From: Flaccisagitta enflata
Lineage: Eukaryota; Chaetognatha; Sagittoidea; Aphragmophora
Assembly (NCBI GenBank): GCA_965153355.1
Contig: OZ231126.1
Location: 44,888,001 to 44,952,000 of the forward strand
Length of the DNA: 64,000 bases
Direction of reading: 5' to 3'
Shown here: positions 24,193 through 36,342 of the stretch, in pieces
How the letters are laid out: every line of letters begins with the position of its first letter
How positions within the stretch are numbered: position 1 is the first letter of the stretch
Made by a program: the position numbers and the translations under genes
Notes under the pieces: model-generated
The model's database searches: none
Told to the model about the DNA's origin: nothing
Seen by the model: the letters and a program-made list of their open reading frames with translations, nothing else

Positions 24193-24358
24193 TTAGGTCT
24201 CGGATCGACGACTTTGCGAGGTCCTGTGTCGGTCAGTCGGTCAGTCAGTCAGTTCATCCGTCCGTCCGTTCATTCACCCGTCGTTCGGTGATGCTTGATC
24301 GAGTTCAGAATTGTGAAAACGCGCGTTTCCGCCCCTGCCCACTCGTCTGCGGCTCGTT
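24193..24358 (+). mobile_element. Hairpin-ended element (family A, degraded)
   Basis: GTCGGTCAGTCGGTCAGTC tract followed by AAACGCGCGTTTCCGCCCCTG and CCCACTCGTCTGCGGCT, as in 43915-44092. The hairpin is not clear. Confidence 0.4.
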
Positions 24359-24466
24359 ATGACCACGGTCCATCCGTCCGTCTGTCGATGGAATGCTTTC
24401 ATGACGTGAAATCGGACGGAGCGGTGATTTCCGAGCATTGCTGTCCCTGCCCACTAGGGTGACTTA

Positions 24467-24800
24467 AAATATGGTCAAATCCGAGTCTCGTCTTCCTTGC
24501 GGGAGAAATGTGACCATTTCCATCGTAGATGGTAACTCTAAAATCTGGAGATGATCAGACAAAGTTTACTCATGGCCGCAACCCTACCCCATTCCCATTA
24601 TAAAATATAGGAAGCTGCAGAGGCCAAAATCCTTCCTGTAAATTTTCTATGGGAAATGAGGGGGGGTTGCGGCCATGAGTAAACTTCATTTGATTGCCAC
24701 CAGATTTTAGGGTTATCATCTGTGATGGAAATGGTATCATTTCTCCCGCGAGGGAGACCAGATTCAAATATGACCATATTTTCAGTCACCCTACTGCCCA
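24467..24800. mobile_element. Foldback MITE, ends AGGGTGACTTAAAATATGGT
   Basis: An almost complete palindrome of about 334 bases: AGGGTGACT, ATATGGTCA, GGGAGAAATG, AGTTTACTCATGGCCGCAAC and GGAAGCTGCAGAGGCC all recur inverted. Flanking ACT on both sides may be a 3-base target duplication. A second copy is at 49502. Confidence 0.75.
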
Positions 24801-25465
24801 CCCACTAGGCCACATTACTGCTCCTGCCCACCCACTAGGCCACATTACTGCCCCTTGTACCCGCCGTGTTTTCGACCTCGAATTTTCCTTCTTTCCTCGC
24901 CATTCGGCGTTGCTTGAGCAAGCTGCGTGGATGCGTTTCCTCTTCTTCGTGGCTCTCATGACATTTTCTTTTGCCTCTTTGACAAGAAAAATGGGCTGAG
25001 GAAGAGATCAATATCAGTCTTGAACCTTAACCCTCGGCTTGCCTCTTGAAATATGGTCACCATATGATCGCTTAATGAAGTTTAGCTACCCTCACGGGTT
25101 TCGACGTTTATATATGTTCACCGATTTATTGTCTTAAAATAAGCTAAGGACCATCGATGGTTGTTACCCTGTCGTCATTCGTTCTTCCTTGTTCCCTTGT
25201 TTTCTTCACGCTATCTTTGTTTTCATCCTTGCTTCCTTTTCCTTTCATTTTGTGCCTCCTTTCCTTACTTCTTTCATTTCTTTCTCCATTCCTCTCTCCC
25301 ACCCTCCAGTTCTTCCTCCTTTTTTCTATTTTATTTCTTTCTCCACCTCTCCTCAACTTCTCTTCCTTTTGTTTGAACTGGCATTGATTCTATCAACATC
25401 TTTTTTTCTTACTCTGTCTCCAGTTTCACTTCCGCTTTCTTTGTCTCTCGATTTCTTCCTTTCTC

Positions 25466-25473
25466 TCTTTCTC

Positions 25474-25545
<72 letters not shown>

Positions 25546-25559
25546 TCCTTCTTTCCTTT

Positions 25560-25619
<60 letters not shown>

Positions 25620-25640
25620 GCTTTCTTTCTTTCTTTCTTT
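25466..25640. repeat. TTTC array
   Basis: About 40 units with breaks, inside a 750-base T/C-rich region that also has a CT array at 25735-25779. Confidence 0.9.
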
Positions 25641-25728
25641 CTTGTTCTTTGTTTCTTCCTTTCTTTCCTCCATTCTTTTTTTCTCTCTTCCTTTCAATTT
25701 TTTTTTCTTTCTTTTTTCTTTCTTCCTT

Positions 25729-25785
<57 letters not shown>

Positions 25786-25883
25786 CTTGCTTTGTTTCTT
25801 TCTTTCTTTCTTGTTCTTTGTTTCTTCCTTTCTTTCCTCCATTCTTTTTTTCTCTCCTACTTTCATTTTTCTTTTTCTTTTAC

Positions 25884-26252
25884 GTCCCCCCTTCGAAGCT
25901 TCTTGAGCCTCAAATTCTCATCAAATAACATGGGAAATTGACAAAATGCAAACTTCCTATTGAATAACATGGAAAATTTGATGGAAACTAGAAAAATGAA
26001 AAATTCCTATTGAATAACATGGCAAATTGACAAAAAGTTGAAAAAAAAAGCAAAATTCCCATTGAATGATATGGAAAATTGCTACCAAGGCCTCATATAT
26101 GCCCTCTCAGGACGTATGGAAATTTACCCCTGTGTCCTACAGGACATTGCCCCTTTGGGGCCGCTGCCCTGCTGTCACTCTACTTCTTCAGGTAATAACT
26201 CCAAGCAGGGCATCGGGTACCGCTGACCATGTGCGATCCTTGGATGACTTGT
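25884..26252 (+). mobile_element. Double-hairpin tandem-core element (family D), 3' part
   Basis: ATTGAATAACATGGAAAATT minisatellite (25915-26090), CCTGTGTCCTACAGGACAT, TTTGGGGCCGCTGCCCTGC, AGCAGGGCATCGGGTACCGC and GATGACTTGTT. The 5' hairpin is missing; a TTTC array follows directly. Confidence 0.7.
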
Positions 26253-26269
26253 TTTTTCTTTCTTTCTTT

Positions 26270-26303
26270 TTTCTTTCTTCCTTTCTTTCTCTCTTTCTTT
26301 CTC

Positions 26304-26377
<74 letters not shown>

Positions 26378-26522
26378 TTTCTCTCTTTCTTTCTTTCTGT
26401 CGTTCTTTCTCTCTTCCATCTTTTTTTTTCTTTCTCTGTCTTTCTTTCTGTTTGCCTGTCTGTCTGTCTGTCTATCTGTCTGGTTGTCTGTCTGTCTGTC
26501 TGGCTCTCTCTCTCTCTCTCTC
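26270..26522. repeat. TTTC, CTGT and CT compound array
   Basis: TTTC units to 26400, CTGT/CTGTCTGT at 26450-26500, short CT at the end. It begins right at the end of a family D element. Confidence 0.9.
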
Positions 26523-26674
26523 GTCCTGACGCTTAGAGACTGTAAAGCCCTCCCTCTCTCGGGGTTTCGTCGTCGCGCCGCCGTCTCATTAGAGATTTTT
26601 ATCTTGTTTTTCTTTCACTGCATCGACATTCTTGTCTCTCATTTCGTTTAGTTAACAACCGAGCAAAACCTCTT

Positions 26675-26679
<5 letters not shown>

Positions 26680-26727
<48 letters not shown>
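26680..26727. repeat. CT microsatellite
   Basis: 24 units. Confidence 0.95.
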
Positions 26728-26732
<5 letters not shown>

Positions 26733-27126
26733 TTCGCGTGTTTCCTTTCGTTCTTTCTTTCCTTCCGCTCTCACGTTTTCTCCCCGCGTTCAGATGCAGA
26801 TGGATGTAAAGCGAATTTATTGACAAACCTTGGAACGAAACATTGACTGTTTCCACTTAAACGAAGGCTCAGTCAAAGCTATGTACCTGATTGAATGCGT
26901 TACGGGCGAACAGATGGTATAATAAACCGACTTACGGATGAACACGGCCTCATGAATGGCCTTATGAAGCTTTCTCACGCTGAAGGTATTCCGAAACGCA
27001 TTTCATAATCAGTTTGTGGTGGTTGTAGAGAGTGGCCGGGGATACCTGCCCATAGGACCATAGCGCCGAGGCGGGAGAACTGATGCCCATAATTAGAGAT
27101 TTCCTGCTCGTTTCTTTTCTTCAAAG

Positions 27127-27128
27127 CG

Positions 27129-27222
<94 letters not shown>
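27127..27222. repeat. GTT microsatellite
   Basis: 32 units. Confidence 0.95.
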
Positions 27223-27223
<1 letters not shown>

Positions 27224-27262
27224 GATAGTGGTTGTTTTTTGTTTTTTCGTTCTTGCTGTAGT

Positions 27263-27424
27263 TTTTTAGTCGCGGACACGCGACTCTATAACCCACTTTT
27301 CGGTCCGTCGGTCCGTCGGTCAGTCCGTTTGTCCGTCCGTCGGTCACAAAGTTGTTTTTCGACTTTCTCCGCTCCTGCCCACCCGTCCGCGACTAATGCT
27401 GCCGTGTATACGGCCTTGTTTTTT
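27263..27424 (+). mobile_element. Hairpin-ended element (family A, GGAC subtype)
   Basis: TTTTTTAGTCGCGGACACGC hairpin, GTCCGTCGGTCCGTCGG tract, CCGTCCGCGACTAATGC and CGGCCTTGTTTTT. The GGAC word agrees at both ends. Confidence 0.8.
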
Positions 27425-27559
27425 TATTGTTCTCCTTCTTTCTTTTCTTCTCTTCTCTTCTTATTCTTATTTCTTATTCTTATTTCTTTTTCCTTGTCTT
27501 TTTCTTCTCCATCGCCCACCGGGTAAACTTTAGCATGAAATAGTGAGATTAAACCATGA

Positions 27560-27785
27560 GATTGCTCAGGGTCGCTTGGGGTTGCTCGGGTTGCCTCAAC
27601 TCAAGATAGATGTTATCAATATCATTTGTCGAAATTTTTCAGTGTAGTGTAGCACTGTTGCTAATGTTAATAATGTTTCTTTTTTGTTCTTTTGAAACAG
27701 TACAACCCCGAACAACCCCAAGATACCCTGAGCAACCCCAAGCAGCCCCGAGCAACCCCCGTGGACCCCGGGGCCCCCGGGGTTC
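27560..27785. repeat. CCCCGAGCAACCCCAAG-like repeats in inverse halves
   Basis: GCTTGGGGTTGCTCGGGTTG (27568) and inverse-type CCCCGAACAACCCCAAG (27704) with further CCCGAGCAACCCC units to 27770; the two halves could pair as a hairpin of about 200 bases. Confidence 0.55.
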
Positions 27786-28225
27786 GATTTCACCTCAGAT
27801 TACCCAGTGTCCTCTAGCTGTTGTCTTATGTACAGAGGTAGAATAGCAACCTGTGAAACGACGTAAGATACAATTCACATGTCTTTCCTCCCTCTCTACT
27901 CATTCCTCAATCCACTTCCCAATCTACATCATTCTCTTCTCCCTATCCTCCTTATCCCTTCTTTTAATCTATTTCTTTTCTTTCTCTTCCTTTTCGTCCT
28001 CGTCGTCTTTTCCCTTTCGTTTTTGCTTCTAATCTGGCTCCAATCTGTTTCCGTTTGAGGACCTTTGACTTGAGTAATTACCCCTTGTAAAAATGAAGCT
28101 CTTGGTTTTATATGAGCGTTTTTCTTTGAGGAGAAAGAAAACGCGAAATCTTTTCCCTTTTTCCTTTTTTCTGGCGCAATTTCCAAAAGAAAAAGAAATG
28201 GAATGAGAGAAAGACAAAAAAAAAA

Positions 28226-28229
<4 letters not shown>

Positions 28230-28322
<93 letters not shown>
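28230..28322. repeat. AG microsatellite
   Basis: About 46 units; an ACAG/GACAGA region follows. Confidence 0.95.
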
Positions 28323-28324
<2 letters not shown>

Positions 28325-28410
28325 CAGACAGACAGAGAAAGAGACTGAGTGACACAGACAGAGACACAGAGATAAAACAGACAGACAGACGGAAAGAAAG
28401 ATAGGTGTAC

Positions 28411-28420
28411 AGTAGTAGTA

Positions 28421-28453
<33 letters not shown>
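28411..28453. repeat. GTA microsatellite, left of family F
   Basis: About 14 units, adjacent to the left end of 28449-29306. Confidence 0.9.
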
Positions 28454-29417
<964 letters not shown>

Positions 29418-29585
29418 AAGTCGTAGTCGGGGTAGTGGTAGTAGTAGTAGTGGCGTATCTTCGTCGTGATCGTCTATTTCGTCAATGTCGTGGTTGCTCT
29501 TTACAGAGTTACGTTGTCATTTTCTTTTTTTATGAATTCTGCCACCTTGTGGCGCACGAAAGAGCTTTTTTATTTGCGCTCCTTT

Positions 29586-29620
<35 letters not shown>

Positions 29621-29933
29621 GCAATCTCTTTAATAGGATCTCCCTTTTAATTTGGCTCATGTTTTAATCACTTAACCCTTTTATCGAATTGCCGCTTTAG
29701 AGTTATTGCATTCCAAACTGCTGGGATGTCGCGCTGCGCTAATAATTTGAGAGGCAAAAAGTTAATGAGAGAATTTTTCCAACTGAGTCATTATATACGT
29801 CGCTTCTAATTTTCTTTCTGTCTCTGATCCTCGTTAATTTTTATTTGCTTTTTAATTTTCACAAATTTTCCACTTGTTTGATTCAAATTTTCGGTACACC
29901 TGGGTCTGATGGATTTTTTCGAGCGTGTGAACG

Positions 29934-30118
<185 letters not shown>

Positions 30119-30258
30119 GCGTGTGCACGCGCGTGTGCGAGCGTGTGCGTGTGTATATGTAAAAGAGCGCATCTCCGTCTAAGTTACCGCGACTTACTTG
30201 GTTTTTGTTGCGCGCGGCCCTGTTTCCCGCTCAAGACAATTTTGTTAACCGGGTCGCT

Positions 30259-30460
30259 GTTTTAAGTCGAATTTGCAGTGTCGAATTTGCAGTGTCGAAT
30301 TTGCCGTGTCGGTCCATCGGCCGGTCGTTCGGTTGGTCAGTCGGTCGTCCCATTGGTCCGTTGGTAATTTTTTGTTGGTCGGTCGGTAACCTTTTGTTTT
30401 TTTGCTCTACTGCCCTTGCCCAAACCTCCGCGACTGGAGGTCCGTGTATACGTCTTTGAG
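30259..30460 (+). mobile_element. Hairpin-ended element (family A, degraded)
   Basis: Three tandem copies of TGTCGAATTTGC replace the hairpin. GGTCGTTCGGTTGGTCAG tract, then CCTCCGCGACTGGAGG and GTGTATACGTCTTTGAG. Confidence 0.45.
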
Positions 30461-30929
30461 GCGCGGACCCGGTTGGTCTGGTAAAAAAAAATCTGAAAAA
30501 AGGCCCGTATTCATCATACATTTCATCAGTAGGGTGAAGACCTCTGTTGTTGTCATTATCAGAAATGAAAGAAAATGATTTTAAAATACTGAAATATTAT
30601 ACCATATCTACGACAGATCTGTCATATGCGCTAAAGCGGGGTGTTCACTGTTCACTTTGAATTATTAATCCAAAAAGAAAGCAACGTCGAGCCAAAATCT
30701 TCATCTCAACCTAAACGGCGCCCATTAAGTAATTTCGCCGAGATTCTTTGACTCTTTATTCCGACGATGAGATTGAGGTCGACTTCGCCTTCATCCAACC
30801 AAGTCGTCAATTGAGGTCGTCCTCAACGTCCTCCGCTTCACCGGCTCGGCGTCGTCCTCGTCGATTGAGGTCCCCTTCACCATCGTTTGCGTGTCGAAGG
30901 GGTCGAAACCGCCGGCGCCGATTAGATAT

Positions 30930-32056
30930 AGAATACAGCGTATATGATGTTTATTCACACAAAAGTGTAGTACAGGCAAAATTATAAATAAGGATCAAGT
31001 ACAGGCAAAAAGAGAAATAGTTATGAGACAAATTAAGTCATAAATGATCAAAAGTTAGTCAAAAGAATTAACCTCTTCACGGAGATTCACGTTTAGATTC
31101 AGCTGGCCAGCAATGAAACTCTCGTTAATGAGTCTGCTGAGGAATCAAGAAGTCGACTTCGGAATTTTTTCTGCCGCTTCTCAGTGAGCTCTTCCCACGT
31201 TGGTCGATGTAGACAGTGCTGCAAGTCAGTGACGCTTTCTCGTAGAGAGTAGCAAAACAGCTTCCGGTATGCAGCGTTGTATGCCACCCGAATTTTTCGT
31301 CTCTCGTCCCTGTCTCTAACATGCACTATTTCAATGCCATATGTCAGAATTGAAATACAATGCGCTTCAACCAATTTCAGCATCACCATGTCGTTAGATC
31401 GGCCTTCTACTCGGAGGAGAGCGTTTAGAGCACGGTAATATTTGGCTATCATTTCTTGGGTACAACACCCAAAGTTGACGCCCGATTTCAATGTGATTCC
31501 TAGATATTTCCATCGTGATTCCCACGGAATGAGATCGTTGTTTAAGCAGACTGAGTGCTGTGGGGCTGACTTGCATCCAAAGAAAAGATTTTTTGTTTTC
31601 TTCGTGTTGAGACGTATGTCCCACTCGGTACAGTATTGACTGCATAAGTTGAGCAATTTTTGCAGTCCCTTCAGTGACGGCGCCAGAACTGCCATGTCAT
31701 CGGCGTAAAACAGAGCACCAGCGAAAGTTCGAATGAGATGGCAACCAACGCCGGAGGCAGTTAGGATCAGAATGAGATCGTCAACATATATACTGTAGAG
31801 GTCTGGTGACAATACTCCGCCTTGTCTCACCCCTGCCATTATTGGGAACCAGTCACTCACATGGTCATCCCAACGCACACGACACCAGAGACCATTGTGC
31901 CAAGTGATAAGAACGGCGAGAAAGCTGAGTGGAACTTTCTTTTTCATCAGTTTGATAAACAGCCCCGCATGGACGAGTCTGTCAAACGCCTTACTTGCGT
32001 CCAGGAAAGAGCAATAGACTTTGCTACCATTATTGACGTAGTATTCCACTTACTGC
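30930..32056 (-). mobile_element. Non-LTR retrotransposon, 5'-truncated copy
   Basis: The RT fragment above plus a 3' untranslated part of about 170 bases. On the minus strand an AATAAA signal lies near 30950, shortly before the probable 3' end. The right edge is set where coding similarity stops at about 32056. No poly-A tail or target-site duplication was identified with confidence. Confidence 0.7.
31099..32052 (-). pseudogene. LINE reverse transcriptase, 5'-truncated ORF2 fragment
   Basis: A 316-codon open frame on the minus strand. Seen: FLDASKAFDR (residues 15-24, first catalytic aspartate), RQGGVLSP (75-82) and FYADDM (114-119, catalytic YADD), followed by the thumb pattern WKYLGITLKSG and a connection-like region. 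These are hallmarks of non-LTR retrotransposon reverse transcriptases. The endonuclease and the first RT blocks are missing, and a TAA sits directly upstream of the frame, so this is a 5'-truncated copy. The catalytic motifs are intact, which suggests a young insertion. The clade (Jockey, CR1 or similar) cannot be fixed by eye. Confidence 0.9.
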
Positions 32057-32349
32057 CTTTGGGCTGCTATTGAATGTGGTGTGATGGGGTGTGGTGTGTG
32101 TTTGTATGTGCAAGCTTGACCCTACAACGCGGACACGACTGGTTGGATCTCGTCTCTTCAAGCTATCTGAGACAGAAGTATAACTTGGCTTCTATTTGCG
32201 TTCAACATTAAACTCGAAAACACGCCTGTGATATATAAATATGAATACAAAACCTTTATCTTTGCTCTGTGAAATATGTTCTCCTCATTCTGCTGTAACT
32301 ATTTGATTTGAAATCGTTAACATTGATTTATGACTGTATTTCTGCTTAG

Positions 32350-32612
32350 AGGCCTCGGCCTAACGCATTTACCTTGTTCCACCTTTTCATTTGCAGATTT
32401 TGGCCTCCAATACCTTGATTCTGACCAGATTTGGGCCTCAGCCTGAGAGTCTCAGGACAGACGGAAGGACGGACGTCTCGAAATTCCCCCCTGTGTTCTA
32501 CGGGACATCGGCCCTTTGGGGCCGCTGCCCTGCTCTCACTCCACTTCTTCACTGGATCACTCTCAGCAGGGCATCGGGTATGGCTGACCATGTGCGATCC
32601 TTGGATGACTAG
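32350..32612 (+). mobile_element. Family D element, 3' part
   Basis: CCCTGTGTTCTACGGGACAT, GGCCCTTTGGGGCCGCTGCC, CAGGGCATCGGGTATGGCTG and GATCCTTGGATGACTAGTTC, with a short GGCC-rich core remnant before them. Confidence 0.65.
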
Positions 32613-34584
32613 TTCTTCTCCGACCTCCCCCCCTCTTGCAGGCTGAATTTTGAAAAACTCTGCCTCAATGTCTATGATAAAAAATGGAGCACCGACTGCA
32701 AGTAAATATGATAAAACTAAATATGATAAAACCTTAAAAATCATCATGGATCAGACTAAAAATCAAAGGCAAAAATAGGTAAAGTACATTACTTTTGCAA
32801 TGCTATTTCTCTGTATCAACTTGATTCTCATGGCTGAAACTCTTCGATATGATGCATGGAAACTCAAATCAACCAAACCATCTTGCAAAAAGCTGCTAAG
32901 AAGAAAAAAAAAGTCCAATTCAAGCTTTTTTATGGAAAACTTTTTTTCAATACAGGTAGTACTGCCAAACTCCTTTTGATCTAAGAAAATTAGGCCAATT
33001 GAAAACGAGCCATTGAAATAGTTAAAAAAAAACACAAGGCTTGATAACAGGGTGAACAAAAAATTTGGTATTCACATATCATTACAGAAACCATACTTGA
33101 ACATGGCCCTGTATGATGATATTTGAAAAACAATCTTACAATTAGGCCCACTTAATGTTAAAGTGCATAATGTTAAAGTGCATAGGTTTTGCAGTCAACT
33201 TTCCTGGTTGACAAAAAAAGGTGGTTAGGCTGAAGGTATGTTCTCCAATTTCACAAAATTTTTACCGGGGAAGATGTGGCATGTGATCATATGCAGCTGA
33301 TAATAAAAAAAGGCGCAGTCAGTCTTCGACTTTTTGACATATTTGAGAGAAACAGGGTTTTCATTTTCTCATGGGAAAGTCAAGAGACTCATCCGGCTGA
33401 TTGGTCCCTCAAACAAAATTGATAGGGTAAGTAAATTTGATAATCCTCTTTCATTTGGCGCCAACCAGAATGCTCTACAACAAATATTTTTTGCGTTAAA
33501 AACAGCCCTGAAAATAGAGCAGGCCCGCAGGCCCAAGGCCCGCAAGTTGGCTGTTGGGCCCGCTTATCGAACTAGCTGAAGGCCCAACGGACCCGCAGCA
33601 ATTTTGCTTGGTATCCTTGAATCAAAATTTGATATATTCTTGTATTCTTATGGCGAACTGTCATTTTGATCTGAGATAAGATTGTTACAAACAGGCTGGA
33701 CTTATGAATTTTTTAAGATTTATTTACAAAAAATTCAAATAGAATCTTTTTTTTATTTCTTATGATTCTAATTACCATCTTGGTCAAAAATATCGTCTCA
33801 CCTTTATAGCTAATTTGAGATAAAACTACTTAAAAAACCATATTAAAATCAGTGACCATTGGAAAGAGCTTGAAAAAATCTTCAAAATGCCACACATGAA
33901 GTTCAGCAGCTCAGGTCGTTTAGATTTTAGAGCCAAAAGAGTAAAAGGGGTGGCTAAAAAAGCCTAATGGTGAAATTTGTTTACATAGAAATGAATGACC
34001 ATCTTGGTTTTCTTTTTGGTTGCTAGGGAAAAGCTAAAAAATGCAGCAACCGCCGCTCAGTCAAACAGATCTGCAATCTCAGATTTCCTAGAAACCCCGG
34101 CCAATATTTTGGTGAAACACTCCTAAAAACAAAAGAACACTGGGGTGTGATTATATAAGCGAAACAATTTAGGGGGTGGTGCAAAGATGACAATTTTGCT
34201 ATTAAAAAGCTTGTTTTCTCTTTTTACTAACTCTAGAAATGAAAATCCAACAGGCCTCACTTGTTTTTCAACCTTTATCTTTGTTACACATTTCAATCAA
34301 ATCAAAATCAAAGTTTTGCTATGGTTTAACAAATATACTGCAATATGCAAATTGGTTTTGAAACTTATGAAATGACCTGTCTTCCAATCTTCAGTGCTGA
34401 AATGACCCTGCCCATAGCCCCTGCCCATTGGAAATACCATCTTATTAGGGCCATTGCCACTGCCTCTGCCTGAGATCCAACTGCTAACATGATCTCAATC
34501 ACTCACCACCCCTTTTCCCACTACTATACCACCCTCTCTCTTCTTCTACAATATTGACCCTACTTAGATAGTTGTCAGTGCTGC

Positions 34585-34815
34585 TGCCACTGCCTCCGCC
34601 GCCGCCGCCGCCTCTGCCTCTGCTACAACAAATCTGTCTACATGATCTCAATCTCCCGCCGCCGCCTCCTCCATTTGTTTTGTATCATGGGTATTTTCAG
34701 TGTAGAGATTACTTTCAGCTGCTACTATCTCTTTAACGCTGCCGCCGCCTCCTCCTCCTGCTGCTGCTGCTGCTCCTCCTCCTCCTCCGCCGCCGCCGCC
34801 GCCGCCGCCTCCACT
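34585..34815. repeat. GCC/CTC trinucleotide clusters
   Basis: CCGCCGCC, CCTCCTCC and CTGCTGCTG clusters within a third insertion in family F. Confidence 0.75.
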
Positions 34816-35179
34816 CCTCCTCGTCCTTCTCCAGACCAATAAAGGAGTGTATTTATGTTTGTTTCAGCATGCAAATACAAGAAAACATATCTATGGGCAT
34901 AGCTGTTCATCTGTGAGGGTGTTTTTGAGTATTTTAACTCATTTAGCTCATTCAGCTCATTCTTTTTTTTCTGATTTTAAATGCAATAAATCAATGAATA
35001 TCTTTATACATGCTTAAGCTAGCAGATATAAGAAAACATGTCAGTGAGCAGAGCTGCTCATCTGTGAGGCCGTTTTAAAGTATTCTAGCTTATTTAGCTT
35101 ATTTGGCTTTTTTAGTTTAGTCTTTTTTTCTGCTTTCAAATAGGATGAATAATTGTTCTTATTGAGCAAGCAAATACAA

Positions 35180-35488
35180 AATAGTCGCAAAAGCGTTAGA
35201 TGGTCAGCGGTACCCATGCCCTGCTTAGGTGGTGGTTAAAGTTGAGGGGGGGGGCAGGGCAGCGGCTCCAAAGGGGTCAATGACCTATGCTTTCACACAT
35301 ATGGGGAATTTTCTCCTCCTCCTCCTCCTCCTTCTCCTCCGCACCTCCCCTCCCCCCACCCTCCGGACCCATATCTCAGCCTCTAGGCCCATATCCCACC
35401 CTCGAGGCCCAAATCCCAGCCTTGAGGCCCAAATCGCTTGAGGTTGGATTTGGACTTTGAGGTTGGGATTTGAGCCTGGAGGTTGGGA
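35180..35488 (+). mobile_element. Family D element, 5' part, inserted in family F repeat
   Basis: ATAGTCGCAAAAGCGTTAG, ATGGTCAGCGGTACCC, GCAGCGGCTCCAAAGGGGTC and AATGACCTATGC, then a CCCAGCCTCGAGGCCCAAAT-like core (35360-35487). The right arm is absent. Confidence 0.65.
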
Positions 35489-36342
35489 TTTTCAGCGCAA
35501 TCAATTCATATGATTGCACTTGATTTTACCTAATGAATAGAAGAAAATGATGGGACTGGATATAAAAGTTTGGTGAAAAGTGACCAATACTTGCAACTTT
35601 TTGCCTCACAGCAACAGCCGCCATTACTGGTATACAGACTTGTATTTCAAAGTGGTGAAGGAAGACCAATATACTTTTATCAAACAGGACAACCCTAATG
35701 TCTCAATATTTGGTCTAAGGGCTTTCAAATACATGCATAAACAATATTCTATCTATCATCTATTTTTGTTTGTCCATTACAGCCAACATTTTTGGGAACT
35801 ACTGCAAAAGGGACTTTCCTGCTCTTTATCGCTCATTTTTCAAAAATTTTTGCTCCTAATTTTTTATGAATATTCAATAATGGTGAATTGACATAATTTA
35901 CATTGTCTTTAATGGAAAAGTTTCTGTAAAGGATGGCTTTTGCATGCTTTCCCAAAAAATACCAAATTTTTTGCACATCCTGTTAGTAATGAAGAAAGTG
36001 AAAAAAAACATTGAAACAACAACCACATCAAAGCATTGAAGGACCAAGACTTTCTAAAAATTCACTTCCTAACCGTGTTTTAACAAGAAACAATTCAGGC
36101 ATCAAGACCATTTTAACAAGATCAAGAACCTAGAAAAATATACTCCAAAAAACTATAAAAATATACTCCAAAAAAAAATAACGACACAAAATAAATATAA
36201 GAACAACCTCGTCAAAGCATCAAAGATCAAGAACTTGTATACATTGGAAACCAAACCTCTTGACACATGTTCAACAATAAGACCGAGAATGATCTGCTTT
36301 TTATACATTATCTTATTCCACTATTTAGTTCAAATTTTTGTC

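Larger units (their letters stand above)
33308..35633 (+). mobile_element. 0.8-kb dispersed repeat (family F), interrupted copy
   Basis: Matches the copy at 28449-29306 in order: CTTCGACTTTTTGACATAT, TAGCTCATTTAGCTCA blocks, and the end ACAGCCGCCATTACTGG. Matching sequence is 33308-33496, 33705-33767, 34839-35179 and 35489-35633. The gaps are insertions of about 208, 1071 and 309 bases. Confidence 0.7.
33045..35985. mobile_element. TA-flanked mariner-like element hosting nested repeats
   Basis: The left end AACAGGGTGAACAAAAAATT and its inverse near 35960-35985 share about 26 bases ending in TTTGGTATT, with TA borders. Its own sequence is 33045-33307 and 35634-35985; the rest is a dispersed repeat (33308-35633) that itself holds insertions. 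No transposase recognised. Confidence 0.65.

Noticed and set aside
30748-30987. 80-codon Arg/Ser-rich frame near the LINE 3' end
   Set aside because: It coincides with three degenerate ATTGAGGTC-type repeats and has no family signature.
35580-35891. 103-codon frame as transposase of the mariner-like element
   Set aside because: No DDE/D motif or helix-turn-helix pattern is visible, and the first part lies in the family F repeat.
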